Source of the DNA: JAJFUV01 sp964561215
GTDB taxonomy: Bacteria; Acidobacteriota; Terriglobia; Bryobacterales; Bryobacteraceae
NCBI GenBank assembly: GCA_964561215.1
Contig: CAZLOS010000003.1
Span: 62,001 to 126,000, forward strand
Length of the DNA stretch: 64,000 nucleotides
Direction: 5' to 3'
Shown here in pieces: positions 34,499 to 41,805 of the stretch (the stretch's first letter is position 1; each line of letters begins with the position of its first letter). The notes below the pieces were generated by a model that had not been told where the DNA came from, ran no database searches, and saw nothing but the letters and a program-made list of their open reading frames with translations. Made by a program: the position numbers and the translations under genes.

Positions 34499-34541
34499 GC
34501 CGGTGAGTATGGTCCTCCGAGTACTCACCGGCTTTTGTTTT
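34499..34541 (+). terminator. Rho-independent terminator after the DUF4434-like gene
   Basis: Perfect 11-bp stem (34499-34509 with 34522-34532), 12-base loop, then TTTTGTTTT at 34533-34541. It ends the plus-strand transcript shortly before the convergent gene at 34552. Confidence 0.85.
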
Positions 34542-34551
34542 ATGGCCGCCG

Positions 34552-36273
34552 TTACTGCCAACTGACCATCTTCAATGTCCCGATCGCGTAGGACATGTAG
34601 CCCTGGTCGATGTTCCCACCCGCGGTCAGCGGAGCCGTGAAGACGCCCTGCCCTTTCGAAGGATCGGGGGCCGCCAGTACCGAAAGGAATCCCAGGTTTC
34701 CACTTGTGATGTCGCTCGATACCGCCGGCAATTGCTGCAACACGCTGGATGGCACCGAAAAGCTGCCCGCGGAGGCCGGCGCGATGCAGCTAAAGCCCGT
34801 GGCGTCGTAGATGGGGTTGTCGATTGTCCCGCCGCTCTGCGCCATGGCCATGCCGGTGATCGTCACCAGGCCCGTACCGCCACCCGTCCAGGCAATGTTC
34901 ATGTTGGAACTACGCGGGATGGGATTGGCCAGCGAGTTCTCGTTCGTCCATGAGAAGGAACCCGGCACACCCACGCTGGCGTTGAAAGCTCCTACGTCGG
35001 CGCCGCCAGTGCCCGCGATTGTATAGGTCCCCTCGGCTATGGTGGGCGTCCCGGTGGAGCCTCCAAAACTGCTGCTGCTGAAAAGCGACAGGTTGTAGGA
35101 CTTGTCGGTGTTGCGCGGAACCGCTTTGTTCGAGGCGTTGGGGCCGTTAAGGGTGAGTTGCGCTCCAGCGTCCAACGGCATTGGCGCAATCCCGTATGAT
35201 ATTGTGCTCAGTGTCCCCGTGCGGCGAAAGACGAAACACGAACCGGTCTGCAGCATGGAGAAATTGGCACCGGCTATACCGTCCACACCATACTTACTGA
35301 ACGATCCGCTGGCACTCTCGGCGGTGGAGTTCATGTCGACACCCATGTACGACATCTTGGTCGTGGTTTTGCTCAGGACCAGGCTCCCGATGCTCAGCGT
35401 CCCCCCCTGATCCAGGCGAGCCAACTGTGCCTGCGTGAACGAGGGGTGCGTGCAGGCATTCTGGCCCGCCTCGGCGACAGCGATCGTCCCGAAGTTCGAC
35501 GTGCGCCTGCCCGCCTTCACCGCCAAGCTCACGAAGCAGCCCGGGGTGACGGTGCCAGGAACTACGAAGTTGATCTGATCCAAACCGGGATTCCCGCTGG
35601 AGCGGCCCGCGTAAAGCGGAGTCACTTCGATGCCGCCCACCACTACTTTGACCTCCCCCGCAGCAGTCTGGTCACCGGACGAGCCGCCGTTCGAATCCGA
35701 ACTCGAATCCGCCCCGAGACCCGTACCCCACAGAATCATTACGTCGTTCAGTTTCGCCGGGCGGAGGCTCCACTGTGCGAGTCGTCCAGTGGTAAAGCGG
35801 TTCAGATCGTACCCGCCGTAAGTCGCCTGAGCCGGTCCCGCACCGTTCTGCGCCTGGGTCGCGAAGCCGAAGTTGCGCTCCACAACCTTCACTCGATACG
35901 CCGCGCTGGCGACTCCGCTATATGTGACTTTCACGTCGTAATCGCCCGCCGCAGTCGTGGACGGCAGCATTCCTGCGATTTGACCCGCCAATGTGTACCA
36001 CATTCGCGCGCTCACGGGCGTGCCCCCGGCGGCGGGCGTGAAGGTGACGCTGGTGCCGGACAAATCGGTCGGGTACGGCAGCGCGCCCGAGTAAACGGAT
36101 ATGCTCGCCGGTCCTAACCCAGACCCAAAAATCACAAACCAGGAACCTTGCGCGATGTCCGCTGCGTACGAACTGGCGTTCAGTACGCCGTTTTCTGTCC
36201 GGATGGTTGGAGCACCCAAAGCCGCGCTTCCAATCAGCCCAATCAGACACACCACACCCCACAGCTTTTTCAT
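34552..36273 (-). CDS. Secreted protein with Solibacter-type C-terminal-like domain (TIGR03437-like)
   Basis: The ATG at 36273 with AGGAGG upstream gives MKKLWGVVCLIGLIGSAALGA, a signal peptide, and 573 residues. IPT/TIG-like beta-sandwich segments (about 25-130: SWFVIFGSGLGPASISVYSG) are followed by the TIGR03437-like part (about 175-270: ILWGTGLGADSS... VVVGGIEVTPLYAGRSSGNPGLDQINFVVPG). The rest is an unrecognised beta-rich region rich in Ser, Thr, Gly and Asn. Such proteins are numerous in Solibacter relatives and presumed to be at the surface; function is unknown. It follows the ntrX-like gene by 58 bases on the same strand. Confidence 0.8.
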   Translation of the reverse strand: MKKLWGVVCLIGLIGSAALGAPTIRTENGVLNASSYAADIAQGSWFVIFGSGLGPASISVYSGALPYPTDLSGTSVTFTPAAGGTPVSARMWYTLAGQIAGMLPSTTAAGDYDVKVTYSGVASAAYRVKVVERNFGFATQAQNGAGPAQATYGGYDLNRFTTGRLAQWSLRPAKLNDVMILWGTGLGADSSSDSNGGSSGDQTAAGEVKVVVGGIEVTPLYAGRSSGNPGLDQINFVVPGTVTPGCFVSLAVKAGRRTSNFGTIAVAEAGQNACTHPSFTQAQLARLDQGGTLSIGSLVLSKTTTKMSYMGVDMNSTAESASGSFSKYGVDGIAGANFSMLQTGSCFVFRRTGTLSTISYGIAPMPLDAGAQLTLNGPNASNKAVPRNTDKSYNLSLFSSSSFGGSTGTPTIAEGTYTIAGTGGADVGAFNASVGVPGSFSWTNENSLANPIPRSSNMNIAWTGGGTGLVTITGMAMAQSGGTIDNPIYDATGFSCIAPASAGSFSVPSSVLQQLPAVSSDITSGNLGFLSVLAAPDPSKGQGVFTAPLTAGGNIDQGYMSYAIGTLKMVSWQ

Positions 36274-36331
36274 GCTGAATCCTCCTGTCGAGATTGTTAC
36301 GATCATCCCAGTTTCGTATATATTGGTATGA

Positions 36332-37708
36332 TTACCCCAGTTGCTCTTTAGGCGTGATTCCCAGCGCCTTCATTTTGCGGTACAGGTTGCTGCGTTCCAG
36401 CCCCAGCAACTCCGCGGTCCGGCTCACATTCCCCTTCGCTTCTTCCAATTTTTTCATTATATACTCGCGCTCGGCCGCTTCACGAACTTCCTGCAAGCTC
36501 CCCGAGACCTCCACGGGCCGATCCACCGGCGCTCGCTTCGACGCATTCAGCGGAATGTGGCGCGCGTCGATACGCACCTGCGGGCACATGATGACGATGC
36601 GCTCCATCAAGTTACGCAATTCGCGCACGTTGCCGGGCCACGAGTAGTCCTTCAGAACGGCGACGGCCTCCGGCGTCAGTTCCTTGGGCTTGCGTCCGTA
36701 CGCGCTGGTGAATTCCTTCAGGAAATGCTCAGCCAGCAGCGGCACGTCCTCGATGCGCTCGCGCAGCGGCGGCACATAGAACGGGATCACGTTCAGGCGG
36801 TAGAACAGATCCTCGCGGAAATTACCCCTCTCGATCTCTTCCTCCAGGTGCTTGTTGGTGGCCGCGATCACGCGCACGTCCACCTGGATGGACTCCGGCG
36901 CGCCCACCGGCTCGAAGCGCTGCTCCTCGAGCGCGCGCAGGACCTTGGCCTGGGTCTTCAGGCTCATGTCGCCCACTTCGTCCAGAAACAGCGTCCCCGA
37001 GTCGGCCTTCTGGAACTTGCCCACCTTGTCTTCGCGCGCGCCGGTGAAACTGCCCTTGCGATGGCCGAACAGCTCGCTTTCGATGAGTTCCTCGGGAATC
37101 GCGGCGCAGTTCACTTCCACAAACGGCGAATCGGCGCGCGGGCTCATGGCGTGGATGGCGTGCGCCACCAGTTCCTTGCCCGTGCCGCTCTCCCCGTAAA
37201 TGAGCACGCGGCCGTTGGTCCCCGCCATCAGCGACAACTGCTGGCGAAGCGCCTTCATCGGCACACTCTCGCCGATGATCTGCGGCGATTCGTCTCCCCG
37301 CGCCTCCCGCAGGAGCTGGTTCTCGACCTCCAGGCGATGCTGCTCGATGGCGTTCTTCACCACCACCGTGACTTTCTGGATGGTGAGCGGCTTTTCGAGA
37401 AAATCGAAGGCGCCCAGCTTGGTGGCGCGCACCGCGGTCTCGATGGTGCCGTGGCCGGAGATCATCACCACCATGGGGCGATCCGGAAAGGGCATCTCCT
37501 GGATCCGCGCCAGCACGTCCATGCCGTCCATGCCGGGCAGCCAGATGTCCAGCAGGACCACGCGGTAGCTCTGGCGCGCAAGCTCTTCGATGCATGCTTC
37601 GCCGCTCTCCATCGCGACAGCGTCGAAGCCTTCGTCGCCCAGCACGCCGACCAGCGAGCTGCGGATGCCGGGTTCGTCGTCCACCACCAGCACGCTGGGC
37701 ACCTTCAT
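36332..37708 (-). CDS. Sigma54-dependent response regulator, NtrX-like
   Basis: 458 residues. A receiver domain (1-120) has the acidic pair Asp10-Asp11 and phosphoacceptor Asp54 (VLLDIWLPGMDG). An AAA+ sigma54-interacting domain (about 145-370) follows with Walker A YGESGTGKE, the sigma54-contact loop written GSFTGA instead of GAFTGA, and Walker B GTLFLDEVGD. The Fis-type HTH is at the end (RTAELLGLERSNLYRKMKALGI). It activates sigma54 promoters when phosphorylated by its partner kinase. Its start overlaps the stop of the kinase as ATGA (37705-37708), so the pair is coupled. Targets unknown; the adjacent secreted protein is a candidate. Confidence 0.9.
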   Translation of the reverse strand: MKVPSVLVVDDEPGIRSSLVGVLGDEGFDAVAMESGEACIEELARQSYRVVLLDIWLPGMDGMDVLARIQEMPFPDRPMVVMISGHGTIETAVRATKLGAFDFLEKPLTIQKVTVVVKNAIEQHRLEVENQLLREARGDESPQIIGESVPMKALRQQLSLMAGTNGRVLIYGESGTGKELVAHAIHAMSPRADSPFVEVNCAAIPEELIESELFGHRKGSFTGAREDKVGKFQKADSGTLFLDEVGDMSLKTQAKVLRALEEQRFEPVGAPESIQVDVRVIAATNKHLEEEIERGNFREDLFYRLNVIPFYVPPLRERIEDVPLLAEHFLKEFTSAYGRKPKELTPEAVAVLKDYSWPGNVRELRNLMERIVIMCPQVRIDARHIPLNASKRAPVDRPVEVSGSLQEVREAAEREYIMKKLEEAKGNVSRTAELLGLERSNLYRKMKALGITPKEQLG

Positions 37709-39750
37709 GCGATGGCCTCCGCGGGCTTCGATTCAAGTTCGGCGGCGAGCGGTACGCGGATCTCGACGATGAAGCGCGCGCCCGTGGGCGTGTTATCCTC
37801 CACCCGGATCTGGGCTTGATGCTCGGCCATGATGCGGCTCACGATCGCCAGACCCAGGCCCGTGCCGCGTCCTTTCGTGGAAAAATAGGGCAAAAACAAT
37901 CTCTCCTTTTCTTCAGCGCCCACGCCGCAACCGGTGTCGGTAACCACCAGTTCCACGGTGTCGGGACTGGCGGCCTGCGTGGTAACCCACAACTGCTTGA
38001 CCAGCGAATCCTGCATGGCCTCGGCGGCGTTGTCCACCAGGTTCACCACGGCGCGCTTGAACTGCTCTTTGTCCAACTGCAGCATCGGCAGGTTCGGCGC
38101 CAGGCTCTTGTGAACTTCGATGTCCTCCAGCCGCCCGGCGAAGACGTTGAGAGCGCTTTCCACGATCCCGTTCAGGTCTGCCGGCGCCAACTGCGCGGTG
38201 GGGAATCGCGCGAATTGCGAGAACTCGTCCACCAGAGTGCGCAGGGATTCCACCTCGGCCGCTATGATGGCGGCGCATTCCGAGAGCACCCGGTTGCGGC
38301 CAGCCTCGTCCTCGCCGCCGCGCTCCATCTGGCGCGAGATCCGTTCGGCGCAAAGCGCAATGGGCGTCAGCGGGTTCTTGATTTCATGCGCGATGCGGCG
38401 TGCCACTTCGTGCCAGGCCGCCGAACGCTGCGCGCGCATCAGTTCGCTGGTGTCCTCGAGCACCACCACGAATCCCGAACTCAGCTTCTCCTCCAGCGCG
38501 GAAACGGTCACAACCAGTTGCAGCGTTTGCCGGGAGGTCTTCAGCTCCACTTGCCGGGAAGCGGCCCCCGTGCGGCGCGCGCGCTTCATCATGTATTTGA
38601 TCTCGGCCGTGTCCTCCCGCGAGAAGATGTCCTCCAGGCGCGATGCCGCCATCACCTTCTCTTCGCCGAACATCCGCCTGAGCGCCGGGTTGACGCGCTT
38701 GATGCTGCCGTCGCTCGTGATCGAGATGACACCCGTGGGGATGCTTTCGAGGATCGCCTCCGTAAACCGGCGCCTCCGGTCAAGTTCCCGCGCGTTGGCC
38801 TCCAACTCCTCGGTCATTTCGTTGAAGGCGCGGATCAGCGTCGCCAGTTCGTCGATGGCGCGGGCACGGATGCGGAATCCCAGGTTGCCTTTGCGCACCT
38901 CGCCGGCGGCCTCCAGCAGGCTGGTGATCGGGCCACTGATCTGCCGCGCCAGAAACAGCGCGACCCAGGTGGCCACGAACAGGATGAACATGGTGATCAG
39001 CAGTAGCAGCATCAGGTAGAAGTCGCGATACTGCTTCCTGTTGCGCGCCAGTTGTTCGTAGTCTTCGATGTAGCCTCGGATCTCGCGTTCCTTGGCGGCC
39101 AGGTCCATCGGAGCCGAAACCCGCACGACAACCTGGCCTTCGCCGTCCACGGGCGCGCGCGCTTCCAACCCGGTGCGCACCATGTCGCCGCACAACACCG
39201 CGGATGCGAGCGGCGGGCGCTCGACGGCCACCGCCAGCAGGCCGTTATCGCGGCAGAACCGTGCATCGATCCCGGCCGCGCCTTGCAGGCTGATCCGGGC
39301 GGCGATCCAGCGCGCTTGCGCTTCGGCTCGCTCGCGCACCTCGTTGTCCATCGCCACGCCCACTTCAATCAAACTCAGCCGCACATTCTCGGCCGGCCGG
39401 CTGAACCACTTGTCCAGGTTCCGATTCAACACGAAAAAGCCCCACAGCATCAGGAAGAACACCGGCAGGAAGCTCAGCATGAGCGCACCCACCACAAGAC
39501 GCATCTTGATGCGGGATCCCTGGCGGCTTTTCTGCCGCTCGATGTACAGCTTCACGCCTGTGCGGAACAGCATGAAGGCCAGCGTGACCGTCAGCAGGAA
39601 GACGAGCGTCGAGATGGCCCAGAAAAGATAGGCTTCCTGCGGACTGGCCGGCTCGTAGTCGCCGAAAGTAAACGAGCCCTGCCAGACCAGCAGTGCGATC
39701 AGGATGGCGAGCGCAACAGTACCTACCGTTAGCAGGAGACGCTTGCGCAT
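37705..39750 (-). CDS. Membrane sensor histidine kinase, NtrY-like
   Basis: 681 residues. Membrane helices lie at about 5-24, 41-64, 84-108 and 246-268, enclosing an extracytoplasmic sensor loop (about 110-245). A HAMP linker (265-320), a PAS domain (about 328-440) and the HisKA box with phosphoacceptor His455 (RRIAHEIKNPLTP) follow, then the ATPase domain with DNAAEAM, DTGCGVG and GTGLGLAIV. This matches NtrY-type kinases that phosphorylate the response regulator encoded next to it. Signals for NtrY relatives include redox and nitrogen, but none is shown here. Confidence 0.9.
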   Translation of the reverse strand: MRKRLLLTVGTVALAILIALLVWQGSFTFGDYEPASPQEAYLFWAISTLVFLLTVTLAFMLFRTGVKLYIERQKSRQGSRIKMRLVVGALMLSFLPVFFLMLWGFFVLNRNLDKWFSRPAENVRLSLIEVGVAMDNEVRERAEAQARWIAARISLQGAAGIDARFCRDNGLLAVAVERPPLASAVLCGDMVRTGLEARAPVDGEGQVVVRVSAPMDLAAKEREIRGYIEDYEQLARNRKQYRDFYLMLLLLITMFILFVATWVALFLARQISGPITSLLEAAGEVRKGNLGFRIRARAIDELATLIRAFNEMTEELEANARELDRRRRFTEAILESIPTGVISITSDGSIKRVNPALRRMFGEEKVMAASRLEDIFSREDTAEIKYMMKRARRTGAASRQVELKTSRQTLQLVVTVSALEEKLSSGFVVVLEDTSELMRAQRSAAWHEVARRIAHEIKNPLTPIALCAERISRQMERGGEDEAGRNRVLSECAAIIAAEVESLRTLVDEFSQFARFPTAQLAPADLNGIVESALNVFAGRLEDIEVHKSLAPNLPMLQLDKEQFKRAVVNLVDNAAEAMQDSLVKQLWVTTQAASPDTVELVVTDTGCGVGAEEKERLFLPYFSTKGRGTGLGLAIVSRIMAEHQAQIRVEDNTPTGARFIVEIRVPLAAELESKPAEAIA

Positions 39751-39779
39751 AAGTGAGGAACCTACTCGAATTATACGAA

Positions 39780-39847
39780 GAAAAATCGGTCAGCCTGAAC
39801 TGCGTGATTTTCCGCGTAATGAAAGAAACCACGCAGATCAGGCTGAC
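39780..39847 (-). terminator. Terminator after tpiA, with long inverted repeat
   Basis: Arms at 39789-39806 and 39830-39847 pair over 17 bp with one A-A mismatch; the loop is 23 bases. On the minus strand the hairpin is followed by five T residues (39785-39781), so it ends the deoB-tpiA transcript eight bases after the tpiA stop. It also has T residues on the plus strand and may work weakly in both directions. Confidence 0.85.
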
Positions 39848-39854
39848 GAGGTTT

Positions 39855-40604
39855 TTAGAAGTTGACGATGGAGGCGAAGGAGTCGGGCTTCAGGCTTGCG
39901 CCGCCCACCAGGGCTCCGTCGATGTCAGGCTGCGCCATCAAGCTCTTCACGTTTTCCGGTTTCACGCTGCCGCCGTAAAGGATGCGCACGGCGTCGGCCG
40001 CGGCGGCGCCGAACTTCGCTTTGGCCTGCGCTCGGATGCACTTGTGCGCGTCGGCGGCGATCTCCGGCGTGGCCGTCTTGCCTGTGCCGATGGCCCAAAC
40101 GGGCTCGTAAGCGATGACGATGCGGGCGAACTGTTCCGGCGTGAGGCCGGCGATGCCGCCCTGGAACTGTCCGGTGAGCACGTCCGCGGTTTTGCCGGAT
40201 TCACGGTCGGCCAGCATTTCGCCCACGCAGATGATGGGCTTTAGGCCGGTCTCCAGGGCCGCGACGGTCTTCTGCAGCACGGTCTCGTCGGTTTCACCGA
40301 AAAACTGGCGGCGTTCGCTGTGGCCGATAATGACCCACTGTGCTCCAACCGCGGCGATCATGGGCGCGGAGACCTCGCCCGTGAATGCGCCTTCGTTCTT
40401 CCAGTACACGTCCTGGGCGCCGATGCCGATGTTCGTGCCCTTGGTGGCCGCGACGGCGGCGGCAATGTTCACGAACGTGGGGGCGATCACAACTTCGCAA
40501 TGCGAAGCACCCGCCACCAGCGGGTTGAACTTCTCGAAGAAGGCGGTGGTTTCACTGGCATTCTTGTACATCTTCCAGTTGCCCGCCATGATAGGTTTTC
40601 TCAT
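39855..40604 (-). CDS. tpiA: Triosephosphate isomerase
   Basis: 249 residues. Interconverts dihydroxyacetone phosphate and glyceraldehyde 3-phosphate in glycolysis. Catalytic residues are all visible: Asn9 and Lys11 in AGNWKMYKN, His in IIGHSERRQ, and Glu in AYEPVWAIGTG; the phosphate loop GGSVKPEN is near the end. Usual length. Its start overlaps the deoB stop as ATGA (40601-40604), so the two are co-translated, and a strong terminator follows. Confidence 0.97.
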   Translation of the reverse strand: MRKPIMAGNWKMYKNASETTAFFEKFNPLVAGASHCEVVIAPTFVNIAAAVAATKGTNIGIGAQDVYWKNEGAFTGEVSAPMIAAVGAQWVIIGHSERRQFFGETDETVLQKTVAALETGLKPIICVGEMLADRESGKTADVLTGQFQGGIAGLTPEQFARIVIAYEPVWAIGTGKTATPEIAADAHKCIRAQAKAKFGAAAADAVRILYGGSVKPENVKSLMAQPDIDGALVGGASLKPDSFASIVNF

Positions 40605-41767
40605 ACGATTAGGCTTAGAAAGCTCTCTCCTTTTTCAATTTGAACCCGGAAATTCCAAGCCACAGTCTGACCCATGTCGGCCAGAGTGCCTCGTGTGCCG
40701 AGGTTCACCCCGCTCCGCGCGGCCTTGCCATAAGCAAGCAGCGGCACGTACTCGCGGCTGTGGTCGGTGGACGGCGTGGTGGGATCACAACCGTGATCCG
40801 CGGTGAGGATCAGCAGGTCGTCCGGCGCGAGCCGGTCCAGCAACGCCGGAAGCCACCGGTCGACCGCCTCCAGGGCCTTGGCATACCCTTCGGCGTCGTT
40901 CCGGTGGCCGTACAGCATGTCGAAATCGACGAAGTTGGCGAAGATCAGCCCGCCTACATGACTCGCGGCGGCATCCAGGACCTTCGCCATGCCTTCGGCA
41001 TTCGACTTGGTCTTCTCGGCGCGGCTGATGCCTCGGCCGAGGTAAATGTCGTAGATCTTTCCGATGCTCACGACCGGCACGCGGGCCCCGGCCAGCTTGT
41101 CGAGCAGCATGCCGGCGGGCGGCGGGACGGCGTAGTCATGCCGGTTCGCGGTACGCGTGAAAGCACCGGGTGCGCCAACGAACGGCCGCGCGATGACGCG
41201 GCCCACTTCGTGCGGCCCGCGCAGGATCCCGCGCGCGATCTCGCACATGCGATACAACTCCGGCACCGGGATCACCTCTTCGTGCGCGGCGATCTGGAAG
41301 ACACTGTCGGCGGACGTGTAAATAATCGGACAGCCCGTGCGCATGTGCTCTTCGCCGAGTTCCCGGATGATCTCGGTCCCGGAGGCCGGAATGTTGCCCA
41401 GGGTCTTGCGCCCGATCTGCCGCTCGAACTCATCCATCACTTCGGGCGGGAATCCGTGAGGGTAGAGCGGAAACGGCTTCGCGAGATGAATGCCCACCAT
41501 TTCCCAATGGCCGGTGGTGGTGTCCTTGCCGGGAGACGTCGTGGCACAGCGGCCATAGCAGCCGAGCGGCGCCGGATCGGGCGCCAGTCCCTCAAGGGAC
41601 CGGATGTTGGCCAATCCCAGCCGGCAAAGGTTCGGCAGATCGAGCGGGCGCAGACGCGCGAGGTTGCCCAGCGTGTCGCTGCCCACGTCGCCGTAATCGG
41701 CGGCGTCGGGCATCTCGCCAATGCCCACGCTGTCCAGTACGATCCAGATGATTCTGCGGAATGCCAC
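40601..41767 (-). CDS. deoB: Phosphopentomutase
   Basis: 388 residues from a GTG at 41767. An alkaline-phosphatase-superfamily enzyme that interconverts (deoxy)ribose 1- and 5-phosphates in nucleoside breakdown. The N-terminus WIVLDSVGIGEMPDAADYGD carries the first metal ligands; the phosphoacceptor Thr lies in SPGKDTTTGHWEMVG, and later metal ligands in FVDFDMLYGHRND and TADHGCDPTTPSTDHSRE. Translational coupling to tpiA joins pentose salvage to glycolysis. Confidence 0.96.
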   Translation of the reverse strand: MAFRRIIWIVLDSVGIGEMPDAADYGDVGSDTLGNLARLRPLDLPNLCRLGLANIRSLEGLAPDPAPLGCYGRCATTSPGKDTTTGHWEMVGIHLAKPFPLYPHGFPPEVMDEFERQIGRKTLGNIPASGTEIIRELGEEHMRTGCPIIYTSADSVFQIAAHEEVIPVPELYRMCEIARGILRGPHEVGRVIARPFVGAPGAFTRTANRHDYAVPPPAGMLLDKLAGARVPVVSIGKIYDIYLGRGISRAEKTKSNAEGMAKVLDAAASHVGGLIFANFVDFDMLYGHRNDAEGYAKALEAVDRWLPALLDRLAPDDLLILTADHGCDPTTPSTDHSREYVPLLAYGKAARSGVNLGTRGTLADMGQTVAWNFRVQIEKGESFLSLIV

Positions 41768-41805
41768 TTATCTTTAGGATACCCTTGAAAAGAGCGTACA
41801 TCGAG

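Noticed and set aside
36341..37819. 492-residue open frame opposite the ntrX-like gene
   Set aside because: The minus-strand gene has clear domains and motifs; the plus-strand frame has none and no Shine-Dalgarno sequence.
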